A stretch of 64,000 nt of DNA from [Flavobacterium] thermophilum (GCA_900450595.1 UGGS01000002.1:434001-498000); one strand, 5' to 3'. Positions 48,117 to 56,421 are shown, counted from the first letter of the stretch. Program-made: numbers and translations. Notes: generated from the sequence alone by a model not told the origin.

Positions 48117-49397
48117 ATGAATTGTACACAAAACTATAAAATTGATCAAGTCACCGAACAAACGCTTGTCGTGGGCATCGATATCGCGAAACGAACCCAC
48201 TACGCCTGCTTCGTGGATGACCGGGGGCGTGTGCTTCGCAAATCGTTCCCGATCTTCCAGTCGAAAGAGGGCTTTCGCCAGCTGTATGAAGCGATTCAGG
48301 AGGCGATGCAAGCGTTCGGGAAGTCAGAGGTGATCGTCGCGGTGGAGCCGACCGGGCACTACTGGTTGAACCTGGCCTACTTCCTCGAGGAGCACGGGAT
48401 CCCGTTGGTCATGGTCAACCCGGCGCATGTGTGCCGGTCGAAAGAACTCGATGACAACCTGCCGACGAAACACGACGCCAAAGACGCCCTGGTCATTGCC
48501 AGACTGGCAAAAGACGGACGATTCCTCGTTCCCCGGCTGCTGCACGAGATCGAAGCCGATTTGCGCGTGGGGAGCACGCTCAAAGAGAAGCTCCGCAAGG
48601 AACAGACGGCGGTGAAAAACGCGATCGTCCGCTGGACGGATCGGTATTTTCCAGAGTTTTGGACCGTGTTTCGTGACTTGGGGAAAACGGCGCTTTCGGT
48701 GTTGGAGTGGACGCCGCTTCCGGCTGATATGGCCGGCCGGACGGTGGAGGAGCTTCTTGAGGTGTACCGGCAAAGCGAAGGGATGAAATGCCCGCAGAAG
48801 GCCAAAATTCAGGCGTTGATCAACACCGCGAAGGACTCGATTGGGGTGACGGAAGGGACGACGATGGCCCGGTTTGAGATCGCCGCGCTCGTCCGCCGAT
48901 ACCGCCAATTGGAGGCTGAGATCGCCGCGTTGGACGCCGAGTTGAAGGCATTGGTTCAAACGACGATGGAGTATCAATGGCTGAAAACGGTCGACGGGTT
49001 GGGAGACGCCACGATTATCGATCTTCTGGCGGAGATCGGCAGCTTCGCCCACTATCGGGACCCGCGTCAATTGGTGAAGTTGGCGGGCCTGACGCTCAAG
49101 GAGAACTCCTCCGGCCAGCGCAAAGGGCAAAAGCACATCTCCAAACGGGGACGGAAACGGCTGCGATCGGTGCTGTTTCGGGCGATGATTCCGCTGATTC
49201 GGCACAACGAGGCGTTTCGCGAGCTGCATGAGTATTATACGACCCGCCCCGTCAATCCGCTGACCGGAAAGCAGTCCATCGTCGCATTATGCCGGAAGCT
49301 GTTGAATGTGCTGTTTGCGATTTGTACGAAGAAACAAGCCTTTGACGCGGAGCGAATGAAACAGGACGTCTTGTCCCAGGTGCAACGGGCGGCCTAA
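48117..49397 (+). CDS. IS110-family (IS1111-type) recombinase
   Basis: 426 residues from ATG 48117 (AAGGAGG upstream). N-terminal RuvC-like DEDD domain: VVGIDIAKRTHYACFVDD (Asp), VIVAVEPTGHYWLNLA (Glu), LPTKHDAKDALVIARLA (two Asp). The C-terminal Tnp_20 domain has LKTVDGLGDATIIDLLAEIG and KLAGLTLKENSSGQ, with the Ser nucleophile region near KHISKRGRKRLRSVLF. Complete, so probably active with an RNA from its non-coding end. Confidence 0.93.
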   Translation: MNCTQNYKIDQVTEQTLVVGIDIAKRTHYACFVDDRGRVLRKSFPIFQSKEGFRQLYEAIQEAMQAFGKSEVIVAVEPTGHYWLNLAYFLEEHGIPLVMVNPAHVCRSKELDDNLPTKHDAKDALVIARLAKDGRFLVPRLLHEIEADLRVGSTLKEKLRKEQTAVKNAIVRWTDRYFPEFWTVFRDLGKTALSVLEWTPLPADMAGRTVEELLEVYRQSEGMKCPQKAKIQALINTAKDSIGVTEGTTMARFEIAALVRRYRQLEAEIAALDAELKALVQTTMEYQWLKTVDGLGDATIIDLLAEIGSFAHYRDPRQLVKLAGLTLKENSSGQRKGQKHISKRGRKRLRSVLFRAMIPLIRHNEAFRELHEYYTTRPVNPLTGKQSIVALCRKLLNVLFAICTKKQAFDAERMKQDVLSQVQRAA

Positions 49398-49732
49398 GGC
49401 CTCCCCCTGCGAACGGAAGAATCGTTGGACAACCAGATGACACCGGAGAAGCTGGCGTGATTTTATCCATTCGACCTTGAGTCCCCAAAGGAGCTTGGCC
49501 GGCCTCCGCCTGATGACGAGACCGAACGAGGGAATGTTGGCGCGAAGACGCCCGGAGACATGGGAGGGTTCGTCCTCATCAGCGACGCGGAGATCCAAAG
49601 GGTGCATCGAATACGCTTCCCCCCATGGCAGGAAAATATAACCAGCCGTGGCCGCGAAGCGCACCCTAGGTCTGTAAGATATCCACAAAACTGAAAAAGG
49701 ATGTAAGGGATTTTGTCGAAAAATATTTTTTG
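49398..49732 (+). ncRNA. Candidate bridge RNA region of the IS1111-type element
   Basis: The only sizeable non-coding part of the element, 3' of the recombinase gene. This is where IS1111-group bridge RNAs are encoded according to published work on IS110-family recombinases. The sequence is GC-rich with several inverted repeats. I did not delimit the RNA or its guide loops; call by position. Confidence 0.45.
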
Positions 49733-49794
49733 GACACCCCTGAGAGGCCGAAAAGCCTTGATAGATCAACATTTCTAGAGGGAGGGAGGAGACA

Positions 49795-50004
49795 ATGGAC
49801 TTTGCGACCACATTCGAAGAGCAGCTCCGCCGCCTCATCGGGGAAACGATCCAAGTCGCGACGGACAACAACTTAATAGAGGGACGACTCACCGATGTCG
49901 AGGACGGAACGATCGAGCTTAGGGCGGAAGCGGGCGGATACGAGCGGGAAACGCGCACGGTGCTCATTCCGCTGACAGCCGTCAACTTTGTTCGGGAAGT
50001 GTAA
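49795..50004 (+). CDS. DUF2642 family small protein
   Basis: 69 residues; ATG 49795 with GGGAGGGAGGAG upstream. FEEQLRRLIGETIQVATDNN, LIEGRLTDVEDGTIELRAE and TRTVLIPLTAVNFVREV match the compact Sm-like pattern of DUF2642, seen in Bacillus spore-coat proteins such as CotP-like and YabP-adjacent families. No signal peptide. Likely once next to the related gene at 47366-47875, now separated by the IS1111 element. Confidence 0.75.
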   Translation: MDFATTFEEQLRRLIGETIQVATDNNLIEGRLTDVEDGTIELRAEAGGYERETRTVLIPLTAVNFVREV

Positions 50005-50014
50005 CGAAAAAAAC

Positions 50015-50056
50015 AAAGGTATGCATCCGCCGAAACGATGCATACCTTTGTCGTTA
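50015..50056 (-). terminator. Terminator of metC
   Basis: AAAGGTATGCATC / GATGCATACCTTT, a 13-bp stem with a 9-base loop. On the minus strand it is followed by GTTTTTTTCG. The stem starts at the metC stop; it may also serve the DUF2642 gene on the plus strand. Confidence 0.85.
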
Positions 50057-51235
50057 CCGCGTCGGAACGACCGATGGATGCTCATTGACAAACGACAACG
50101 CCTGCTCAAAATCGGCGATCAAATCGTTGACATCCTCAAGCCCGACGCTCAGCCGCAACAAGCCGTCGGTAATGCCGCGCCGGAGCCTCTCTTCTTTTGG
50201 CATCGCCGCATGCGACATTTTCGCTGGGTGCGATAAAATTGACTCGACCGCCCCAAGGCTGACAGCAAACACCGGCAAGCGGACGTTTCGGACGAACGTC
50301 CGAGCCGCTTCTTCATCGGCAAGGCGGAACGACAGCACAGCGCCAAACCCGGCCGCCTGATGGCGCTGGATGTCATGGCCTGGGTGGTGCGAAAGCCCTG
50401 GATAATACACATCTTCCACTTTCGGATGGCGCGCCAAATACTCAGCGATGGCCAGGGCGGATTCGGACGACTGCTTCAGCCGAACGTGGAGCGTTTTTAA
50501 TCCCCGCAGCACAAGCCACGCATCTTGGACGCCAAGGACGGCGCCAAACGCGTTTTGCAGTTTGTACAGCTCTTTTCCCAACTCTTCATCTTTCACCACG
50601 GCCAATCCGGCGACGACGTCGCTATGGCCGGCTAAAAATTTCGTGGCGCTGTGAAGGACGACATCGACTCCAAGATCAAGCGGCCGCTGCAACGCCGGCG
50701 TCATGAACGTATTATCCAAGAATGTCAAACAGCCATGCGCCTTCGCCAACTTGACGACGCCTTGAATGTCGGTCACTTTTAACAATGGATTGGACGGCGT
50801 TTCCATATAAATGACTTTCGTGTTCGGCCGGATGTTTTCCGCCACTGCGTTTAAATCGGTCATATCGACAAACGTATATTCAATGCCAAAGCGGCCGAGC
50901 ACCTCCGTAATCATCCGGTACGTGCCGCCGTAGACGTCTTCGGTCACGAGGACGTGGTCGCCTCGGGACAAGAGCAAAAACGCGGTCGAGATGGCCGCCA
51001 TGCCGGAGGCGAAGGCGAATCCGCGCACGCCGCCTTCTAACGCCGCAATCGTTTCCTCGAGCGCCTCGCGCGTCGGGTTGCCGGAGCGGCTGTAGTCGTA
51101 TTTGCCGAACGTGTCGAAATCGAACTGATGGAACGTGGAGGCGTGCTGGATCGGCACGCTCACCGCTCCCGTGTGGCGATCGACTTTCCATTCATTGTGG
51201 AGCAGTTTCGTTGAAAACGACCATTCCCGTTCCAT
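50054..51235 (-). CDS. metC: Cystathionine beta-lyase
   Basis: 393 residues; ATG 51235 preceded by GAGGTG. Cys/Met-metabolism PLP enzyme: YDYSRSGNPTREALEETIAA, FASGMAAISTAFLLL, VYGGTYRMI, YMETPSNPLLKVTDI, the PLP-lysine motif VLHSATKFLAGHSDV, and C-terminal SLGAVESILSHPAKMSH. It should cleave cystathionine to homocysteine, pyruvate and ammonia in the cytoplasm. The start is 4 bp after the metI stop, the B. subtilis metI-metC (yjcI-yjcJ) arrangement under one S-box riboswitch. Confidence 0.92.
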   Translation of the reverse strand: MEREWSFSTKLLHNEWKVDRHTGAVSVPIQHASTFHQFDFDTFGKYDYSRSGNPTREALEETIAALEGGVRGFAFASGMAAISTAFLLLSRGDHVLVTEDVYGGTYRMITEVLGRFGIEYTFVDMTDLNAVAENIRPNTKVIYMETPSNPLLKVTDIQGVVKLAKAHGCLTFLDNTFMTPALQRPLDLGVDVVLHSATKFLAGHSDVVAGLAVVKDEELGKELYKLQNAFGAVLGVQDAWLVLRGLKTLHVRLKQSSESALAIAEYLARHPKVEDVYYPGLSHHPGHDIQRHQAAGFGAVLSFRLADEEAARTFVRNVRLPVFAVSLGAVESILSHPAKMSHAAMPKEERLRRGITDGLLRLSVGLEDVNDLIADFEQALSFVNEHPSVVPTR

Positions 51236-51238
51236 CGC

Positions 51239-52342
51239 TTACACCTCTTTCATGTTTTTCAATGCCTGCGCCAAATCGGCGATCAAATCGTCAGCGTGCT
51301 CAATGCCGACCGAGAAACGGAGCAGCCGGTTGCAAATACCGTTTTGGATGCGGATTTCCTCAGGAATGTCCGCATGCGTCTGCGTCGCTGGGTACGTAAT
51401 AAAGCTTTCGACTCCGCCCAGGCTTTCCGCGAACGTAATGAGGCGCAAGCTTTTTAAAAACCCGTTCACCCACTTTTCATCGGCAATCCGGAACGACAGC
51501 ATCCCGCCTCTTCCTGGATATAAGACGTCTGTAACATCTTCATGTTCGCGCAAAAAGGCGCTGATGCGCTTGGCGTTTTCTTCATGCTGGCGCATCCTTA
51601 GCGCCAGCGTTTTCATCCCGCGAATCAACAGCCATGAATCAAACGGCGACAACACCGCGCCGATGGCGTTCTGATACTCGGCCAGGCGTTGACAGAGCTC
51701 CTCGCCCTTGGCGACGACAAGGCCAGCCAACACGTCGTTATGGCCGCCTAAATATTTCGTGGCGCTGTGGATGACAATATCGGCGCCTTGTTCGATCGGG
51801 CGTTGAAGCACCGGTGTATAAAACGTGTTGTCAACGATCAACAAAAGCCCATGTCGCTTGGCGAATTCGGAGACGGCGCGGATATCGGTCTCATGCATAA
51901 GCGGGTTCGTCGGTGTTTCCAGGAAAATCGCTTTCGTTTTTTCGGTGATACACGCTTCCACCGCAGCGAGATCAGCAAAATCGACGTAATGGAATCCAAG
52001 ACCATACTTGCGCCAGCCGCGCTCAAACAGGCGGTACGTCCCGCCGTAAAGGTCGGCCGATACGAGAAACTCGTCTCCGCTCTCAAACAAGGCGAGCACC
52101 GTCTGAATGGCGGCCATGCCGGAGCTGAACGCATAACCTTGGTCGCCGCCTTCCAGTCTCGCGATCGCTTCTTCGACGATTTTGCGCGTCGGGTTGCCTG
52201 TGCGGATATAGTCAAACCCGGTCGACTCCCCGATGCCGGCATGACGATAGGCGGTGGAAAAATAAACTGGCGGGTTGACCGTCCCCGTCACCGTTTCGCT
52301 CCGGTTGCCAATTTGCGCTAACAACGTCTCTAGTTTCTCCAT
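51239..52342 (-). CDS. metI: Cystathionine gamma-synthase / O-acetylhomoserine thiolyase
   Basis: 367 residues; ATG 52342 with GGAGAG upstream. PLP fold-type I: NPPVYFSTAYRHAG, FDYIRTGNPTRKIVEEAIA, FSSGMAAIQTVLALF, LYGGTYRLFERGW, FLETPTNPLMHETDI, PLP-lysine in VIHSATKYLGGHNDVLAG, and SLGGVESFITYPATQTHADI. It joins activated homoserine to cysteine (or sulfide), upstream of MetC in methionine synthesis. Transcription should be off when SAM is plentiful because of the riboswitch at 52541-52655. Confidence 0.92.
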   Translation of the reverse strand: MEKLETLLAQIGNRSETVTGTVNPPVYFSTAYRHAGIGESTGFDYIRTGNPTRKIVEEAIARLEGGDQGYAFSSGMAAIQTVLALFESGDEFLVSADLYGGTYRLFERGWRKYGLGFHYVDFADLAAVEACITEKTKAIFLETPTNPLMHETDIRAVSEFAKRHGLLLIVDNTFYTPVLQRPIEQGADIVIHSATKYLGGHNDVLAGLVVAKGEELCQRLAEYQNAIGAVLSPFDSWLLIRGMKTLALRMRQHEENAKRISAFLREHEDVTDVLYPGRGGMLSFRIADEKWVNGFLKSLRLITFAESLGGVESFITYPATQTHADIPEEIRIQNGICNRLLRFSVGIEHADDLIADLAQALKNMKEV

Positions 52343-52485
52343 CTCATCTCTCTCCTTCTGTTGAAAATTCCATCATGGATCAACGGCCAACCACTTAACG
52401 CCCAACGAAGCGCCGCTGTTGGTCAAGCAGCGGCCGAGGGCCTTGATCCTCGACGCCTCTCGGTTGAGGGAGCGGCCGCTTGAGT

Positions 52486-52522
52486 AAATAAAAAAAGTCT
52501 TCTAAGAAGAAGACTTTTCCAT
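52486..52522 (-). terminator. Riboswitch-controlled terminator of metIC
   Basis: Minus strand AAAAGTCTTCTTCTTAGAAG followed by ACTTTTTTTATTT. The 5' part of the stem (GTCTTCTTCT) is close to the aptamer's last strand, as in S-box leaders where anti-terminator and terminator compete. Confidence 0.88.
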
Positions 52523-52540
52523 ACGCACATGGTCATGCTT

Positions 52541-52655
52541 CTTCTTATCTGCCGAATTGAATGCTCAATTCGCTGGATTTAGCACCTGGCCGCCGGGCGG
52601 CTGGTTGCTGAAGCTTCATTGGGCCAGTTCCCTCCGCTTCTCTTGATAAGAACCG
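52541..52655 (-). promoter_or_regulatory. SAM-I (S-box) riboswitch
   Basis: Minus strand: CTTATCAAGAGAAGCGGAGG, GACTGGCCC-like GAACTGGCCCAATGAAGCTT, CAGCAACC, AGGTGCTAAATCCAGC, then GATAAGAAG closing P1. This is the canonical S-box consensus in order. It lies about 200 bp upstream of metI with a terminator between. SAM binding should promote termination. Confidence 0.95.
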
Positions 52656-52689
52656 CTGCGTATTTAATTTTGTTAATTGTTAATTTAGT

Positions 52690-52900
52690 GAACTACCCAC
52701 CACCTACACTTCGCTTAGAGGTGGGGGCTTCAAGCGACTTGTGTGTGTTCGCCGAACGGTAAGCCACACACAAGAACCCTTTACGCTTCCCTTCGTTCCG
52801 AAGGTGTCCGTTCTAACCATATTCTATCATATTCGTTGGCTAACGCCAACCGAAATTCATCTCCCACTTTCACTTCGTTTAGAAGTGGGATACTTCTTTT
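52690..52900. repeat. IS200/IS605-derived palindromic element (PATE-like)
   Basis: It contains a hairpin CCCACCACCTAC-ACTTCGCTTAG-AGGTGGGGGC at about 52696-52731. A second, CTTGTGTGTG / CACACACAAG, lies at 52739-52773. A third, related to the first, is CTCCCACTTTC-ACTTCGTTTAG-AAGTGGGATAC at about 52861-52893. No tnpA or tnpB. The first and third hairpins share the ACTTCG-TTTAG loop and look like the two subterminal palindromes of an IS200/IS605 element. Confidence 0.6.
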
Positions 52901-53069
52901 GGAAAAAGATGTTAGAAAATTGTAACGCATTCCGGCCATTTTTGCAAGTCATTTTTTTGCCGGCGCCAATGTTCGGCAAGTTCACGAAAAATTCGAGCCC
53001 TTCGTTAACATCTTTTTGCCTAAATATGTTACAATAACAAGTGAACTTGCGCTTTCATGGAGGATGATC

Positions 53070-53798
53070 ATGGCGACAGCAACAGGAACGATGCGCGATT
53101 ATACGCTTTACAGCAGGGAGCTGCAAGAAGAAATCGGGTTGCTTGTCTACTTGCCAAGCAATTTTTCTCCGTTGCATAAATATTCTTTATTAATCGCGCA
53201 AGACGGCAAGGATTATTTTATGTACGGAAAAATCAAAACCGTGATCGAGACGCTCATGGACGAAGGAACGATCGACCGAACGATCGTTGTCGGCATCCCG
53301 TACCGGAACGTCAGCGACCGCTACGAGAAATACCACCCGGCCGGTCGAAAAAACGAGGCCTATATCCGCTTTTTAGCCCATGAGCTCGCGCCGTTTTTGG
53401 ATCGCGAGCTGCCGACGTATCAAATGGGCAAAGGACGAGCGCTGATTGGCGATTCGCTGGGAGGAACCGTGTCGCTTCTAGCCGGGCTGTTGTATCCGCA
53501 TACATTTGGAAAAATCGCCATGCAGTCTCCTTACATTGACGACTCGGTGCTCGAACGCATCCGCGCGTTCCGCGACCCGTCGCTTCTTTCCCTTTACCAT
53601 TCCGTCGGCGCAGAAGAAACGGCGGTCAAAACGACGGACGGCCATGTACGCGATTTTATCACCCCGAACCGGGCCGCACGGGACTTATTGATCGAAAAGC
53701 GGTTTCCCTACACGTACCATGAATTTGCCGGCGGGCATGCATGGACGTATTGGCAGCCGGATGTGCCCCGGGCGGTATCGGCCATTTTGTCGCTGTAA
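53070..53798 (+). CDS. yjcH: YjcH-type esterase (alpha/beta hydrolase)
   Basis: ATG 53070 with GGAGGATG upstream; 242 residues. Esterase-D/Fes-like fold: QEEIGLLVYLPSNFSP, SLLIAQDGKDYFMYGK, RTIVVGIPYRN. Nucleophile elbow GDSLGG in ALIGDSLGGTVSLLAGL, oxyanion residues near AQDG, and a C-terminal His in FAGGHAWTYW. Cytoplasmic, substrate unknown. The gene sits next to metI-metC, as yjcH does in B. subtilis, and heads the yjcH-yjcG-yjcF run. Confidence 0.85.
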   Translation: MATATGTMRDYTLYSRELQEEIGLLVYLPSNFSPLHKYSLLIAQDGKDYFMYGKIKTVIETLMDEGTIDRTIVVGIPYRNVSDRYEKYHPAGRKNEAYIRFLAHELAPFLDRELPTYQMGKGRALIGDSLGGTVSLLAGLLYPHTFGKIAMQSPYIDDSVLERIRAFRDPSLLSLYHSVGAEETAVKTTDGHVRDFITPNRAARDLLIEKRFPYTYHEFAGGHAWTYWQPDVPRAVSAILSL

Positions 53799-53836
53799 AT
53801 AACGGCAAACGAACCATCTGAAGGAGGGAAAGCGGA

Positions 53837-54361
53837 ATGAAGTACGGCATTGTCATTTTTCCGCCAAAGCGGATTCAAGACTTCGCCAACTCGTACCGGA
53901 AGCGGTACGACAGCCATTACGCCCTCATCCCGCCGCACATTACATTGAAATACCCGTTTGAGGCGGATGAGGAGCAAATCAAAGAAATGACGAAAGAGCT
54001 GCGCCGCATCGCAGCGGAAACGGAGCCGATTCCGATCAAAGTGACGAAATTCAGCTCGTTTTACCCGACAAGCCACATCATTTATTTGAAAGTCGAGCCA
54101 AACGACGTGCTGGAACGGTTGCACGAGCAGCTGCACAGCGGCTTGTTTGCCGGGGAGCCGGAATTCGTGTTCGTGCCGCACATTACAATCGGCCGCGATT
54201 TGCCGAATGCGGAATACGCTGACGTCTACAGCCAACTGCGGCTGCAAAACGTCCATTTTGAAGAGACGGTCGACCGGTTCCACCTTCTTTACCAGCTCGA
54301 GAACGGATCATGGACCGTCTATGAAACCTTTATCGTTGGAGGAAAGGAAACGGGAGAATGA
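53837..54361 (+). CDS. yjcG: YjcG family 2H phosphoesterase (2'-5' RNA ligase-like)
   Basis: 174 residues; GGAGGG upstream of ATG 53837. The two HxTx motifs of the 2H phosphoesterase superfamily are present: PPHITLKYPFEAD near residue 35 and VPHITIGRDLPN near 115. This gives a two-histidine active site acting on cyclic phosphodiester or 2'-5' linked nucleotides. The in vivo substrate is not known. The stop overlaps the yjcF start by 4 bp (ATGA). Confidence 0.9.
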   Translation: MKYGIVIFPPKRIQDFANSYRKRYDSHYALIPPHITLKYPFEADEEQIKEMTKELRRIAAETEPIPIKVTKFSSFYPTSHIIYLKVEPNDVLERLHEQLHSGLFAGEPEFVFVPHITIGRDLPNAEYADVYSQLRLQNVHFEETVDRFHLLYQLENGSWTVYETFIVGGKETGE

Positions 54362-54792
54362 ACGTCGCCATTGGAACAACGGAAGACCGCGCGTTGTATG
54401 AAGACGCGTTGCGCGTCCGTCGGATTGTATTCATCGAAGAGCAAAACGTGCCGGAAGAAGAAGAAATCGATGCATTTGAACATGAATCGTTCCATCTCGT
54501 CCTATACGATGGCGAACAAGCAATCGCAGCCGGCCGGTTTCGCCTGGTCGATGAAGGGGTTGGCAAAGCGGAGCGCATCTGCGTTTTGCCGGCTTACCGC
54601 GGCCGCGGCGTCGGCCGGATGGTGATGGAGGCGTTGGAGCAGCTTGCGAAAACAAAAGGGGCGAAAAAAGTGAAGCTGAACGCCCAGACGCACGCAGAAC
54701 CGTTTTACCAAAAGCTCGGCTATACGACCGTCTCCGGCGTCTTTATGGACGCCGGCATCCCGCACGTCGCCATGGTCAAGCCGCTCGAATGA
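54358..54792 (+). CDS. yjcF: GNAT-family N-acetyltransferase YjcF
   Basis: 144 residues. Starts MNVAIGTTEDRALYEDALRV. The acetyl-CoA loop is clear: RICVLPAYRGRGVGRMVMEAL (Q/RxxGxG/A). Then KKVKLNAQTHAEPFYQKLGY, the end of the GNAT fold (as in ElaA/YjcF types with IFVEEQNVPEEEE-like VFIEEQNVPEEEEID). Overlaps yjcG by 4 bp; third gene of the operon, followed by a terminator. Confidence 0.92.
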   Translation: MNVAIGTTEDRALYEDALRVRRIVFIEEQNVPEEEEIDAFEHESFHLVLYDGEQAIAAGRFRLVDEGVGKAERICVLPAYRGRGVGRMVMEALEQLAKTKGAKKVKLNAQTHAEPFYQKLGYTTVSGVFMDAGIPHVAMVKPLE

Positions 54793-54801
54793 CAGCCGGA
54801 T

Positions 54802-54836
54802 AAAAGGGAGCTTTGCGCACGCAAGCTCCCTTTTGC
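54802..54836. terminator. Bidirectional terminator between yjcF and spoVIF
   Basis: AAAAGGGAGCTT / AAGCTCCCTTTT, a 12-bp stem around TGCGCACGC, with A and T runs on the two sides. It serves the convergent genes. Confidence 0.88.
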
Positions 54837-55094
54837 TTACTTTTTGTTGTTCAACATATTGGCGATCGTGTTCAAATCAATTTGTTTGCCGTTATGGACG
54901 ATCGCCTTGACGATTTGATCCTCAAGTTCTTTTGGCACTTTCCGGTTGGCAATTTGCGCCACCCGCTTCACCACTTGGCGCACCGTTTTTTCATCGCTGA
55001 AATTGGCGTTTTGCAGCGAGTTGGCGAGCTCAAAAACGTCTTTCATATTGACACCTGTTTTCTTTTCGATGTTTTTAAAAAATTGCTGATCCAT
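54837..55094 (-). CDS. spoVIF: Stage VI sporulation protein F
   Basis: 85 residues; ATG 55094 after GAAGGAGGCGG. MDQQFFKNIEKKTGVNMKDV, LANSLQNANFSDEKTVRQVV, RVAQIANRKVP match SpoVIF (YjcC) of Bacillus over the whole length. In B. subtilis this is a late mother-cell factor assisting GerE-dependent coat assembly. Neighbouring yjcZ is on the same strand. Confidence 0.9.
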   Translation of the reverse strand: MDQQFFKNIEKKTGVNMKDVFELANSLQNANFSDEKTVRQVVKRVAQIANRKVPKELEDQIVKAIVHNGKQIDLNTIANMLNNKK

Positions 55095-55220
55095 CGTTCC
55101 GCCTCCTTCTCCCTGCTATATCGTATGATGCTCCCGCCTCGGCGTGCATCAAATTAGGGAAAGAAAAATACGAGCCGCTCCGTGGCGCCGAAACGGCCCG
55201 TATCCCATTCGCTTTTTCCG

Positions 55221-55349
55221 TTAGGCGACAAATGCCGCGCCGACAATAATCAACAAAATGAACAACACGACAATCAGCACAAAGCCACCGCCATAGCCAA
55301 AGCCATAGCCGTAGCCATAATGCGGAAAGCCGTAGCCGCAGAAGCCCAT
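55221..55349 (-). CDS. yjcZ: YjcZ family sporulation protein
   Basis: 42 residues, start ATG 55349 with AAGGAGGTG upstream. MGFCGYGFPHYGYGYGFGYG is a Gly/Tyr-rich head; the tail is one hydrophobic helix (FVLIVVLFILLIIVGAAFV). Exactly the build of YjcZ/YhdX sporulation peptides. It likely sits in a spore membrane. Confidence 0.9.
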   Translation of the reverse strand: MGFCGYGFPHYGYGYGFGYGGGFVLIVVLFILLIIVGAAFVA

Positions 55350-55426
55350 CGTTGTGCACCTCCTTTTCCGTTTACTGTATCGTATTCACCGATGCAACGA
55401 AGCGTATGGGCGCAAAGGCCATTTTG

Positions 55427-55663
55427 TCATCCAAATCGGCGGAACAGCTCGGCAAATTCCCGCTCCTTTTTCGCAAACCATTGCTCGATGTAGTCTAAGT
55501 TGCCTTGTACACTTTTTAAAAATCCATTGTTCAATTTTTCGATTTCTTGCAGCTGTTTGTTAAAGTCCTTTCCCCATTGTTCAAACAGGCGGATGAACGT
55601 TTCATGCCCTTCTTTGCGTGACGCAACCCAACCTTCGAGCGCCTTTTCCAACTCTTTGCTCAC
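55427..55663 (-). CDS. Small coiled-coil protein, unknown
   Basis: 78 residues from GTG 55663 (GGGGGG 5-10 bp upstream). MSKELEKALEGWVASRKEGH, FIRLFEQWGKDFNKQLQEIE, then QWFAKKEREFAELFRRFG: one long amphipathic, charged helix. No signal or membrane part. Lies among sporulation genes; family not recognised. Confidence 0.65.
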   Translation of the reverse strand: MSKELEKALEGWVASRKEGHETFIRLFEQWGKDFNKQLQEIEKLNNGFLKSVQGNLDYIEQWFAKKEREFAELFRRFG

Positions 55664-55791
55664 ACTTTCCCCCCCTTTCTTACTGTTGTATGCAAAAACG
55701 ACTGCCCGAGGTGAAGGCGTCCCCGTTCTTTTTTTGCCTCGCCATATGATAAAGTAAAGATGAACGTCAACATGAAAGGGAGGAAACGAAT

Positions 55792-56112
55792 GTGAAACGC
55801 ATTGAAACAGTTGAGCAATTCGAGGCGGCCATTTCCGGCGATAAGCCAGCGATTATGAAGTTTTACACAACTTGGTGTCCAGACTGCGTGCGCCTGAACA
55901 TGTTCATCGATGACATCATCCGCGATTACGGGCAGTACGACTGGTTCGAAATCGACCGAGACCAGTTTCCAGATCTTGGTGAGAAGTACCAAGTGCTTGG
56001 CATTCCAAGTCTTCTTGTGTTCCGAAACGGGGAAAAAATCGCCCATCTGCATAGCGCCGATGCGAAAACGCCGGAAGAAGTGCGCGCCTTTTTGCAATCG
56101 CTGCCGGCTTGA
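55792..56112 (+). CDS. Thioredoxin-like protein
   Basis: 106 residues; GTG 55792 after AGGGAGG. Thioredoxin fold with active site TTWCPDCVRLN (CxxC) near residue 28 and the cis-Pro loop LGIPSLLVFRNGEKI near 70. No signal peptide, so cytoplasmic thiol-disulfide exchange. It resembles the YtpP/YdbP class of bacilli. Separate transcript with its own terminator. Confidence 0.9.
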   Translation: MKRIETVEQFEAAISGDKPAIMKFYTTWCPDCVRLNMFIDDIIRDYGQYDWFEIDRDQFPDLGEKYQVLGIPSLLVFRNGEKIAHLHSADAKTPEEVRAFLQSLPA

Positions 56113-56155
56113 TAGCCCTGCCGCGCCTCCCATGGCTCTGCCTAAGGCACGGCAT

Positions 56156-56190
56156 GAAAACCGCCGCCCACGCTTCGGGCGGCGGTTTTC
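56156..56190. terminator. Terminator after the thioredoxin-like gene
   Basis: GAAAACCGCCGCCC / GGGCGGCGGTTTTC, a 14-bp GC-rich stem with a 7-base loop, usable in both directions. Confidence 0.85.
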
Positions 56191-56250
56191 ACTCCAGAGC
56201 GTATTTGATTGTATTTTCCACACGTGCCCGTACACCCCCAGACGGCAGAC

Positions 56251-56421
56251 TTAGTATTCAATCTCGTCGTAATCTTTCGGCTGGCGCGTCAATTGCGGAT
56301 TATCAAACATCAATTCAATCGAAATTTCCTCATCGGTCGTCCGCGTTCGCTCCGGACGGCCGTTCGTTTTTAATTGGATTTGGATTTCCTCATCGGTTGT
56401 TTTCGTTCGTTTGTTTTCCAT
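56251..56421 (-). CDS. Small acidic protein with a duplicated TDEEI motif
   Basis: 56 residues; ATG 56421 with GAGGGG about 9 bp upstream. MENKRTKTTDEEIQIQLKTN and RPERTRTTDEEISIELMFDN repeat the same RTxTTDEEIxIxL unit. It ends YDEIEY. It is close to the end of the spoVA operon on the same strand (19 bp after the DUF421 stop) and could be its last gene. Function unknown. Confidence 0.75.
   Translation of the reverse strand: MENKRTKTTDEEIQIQLKTNGRPERTRTTDEEISIELMFDNPQLTRQPKDYDEIEY

Larger units (their letters stand above)
48060..49755 (+). mobile_element. IS1111-type (IS110 family) element
   Basis: Subterminal inverted repeats CAGGGGTGTC (48072-48081) and GACACCCCTG (49733-49742) bracket the transposase. 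There is a short 5' and a long (~335 bp) 3' non-coding part, as in the IS1111 subgroup. Exact ends cannot be fixed since such elements leave no flanking inverted repeat or duplication. Confidence 0.72.
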
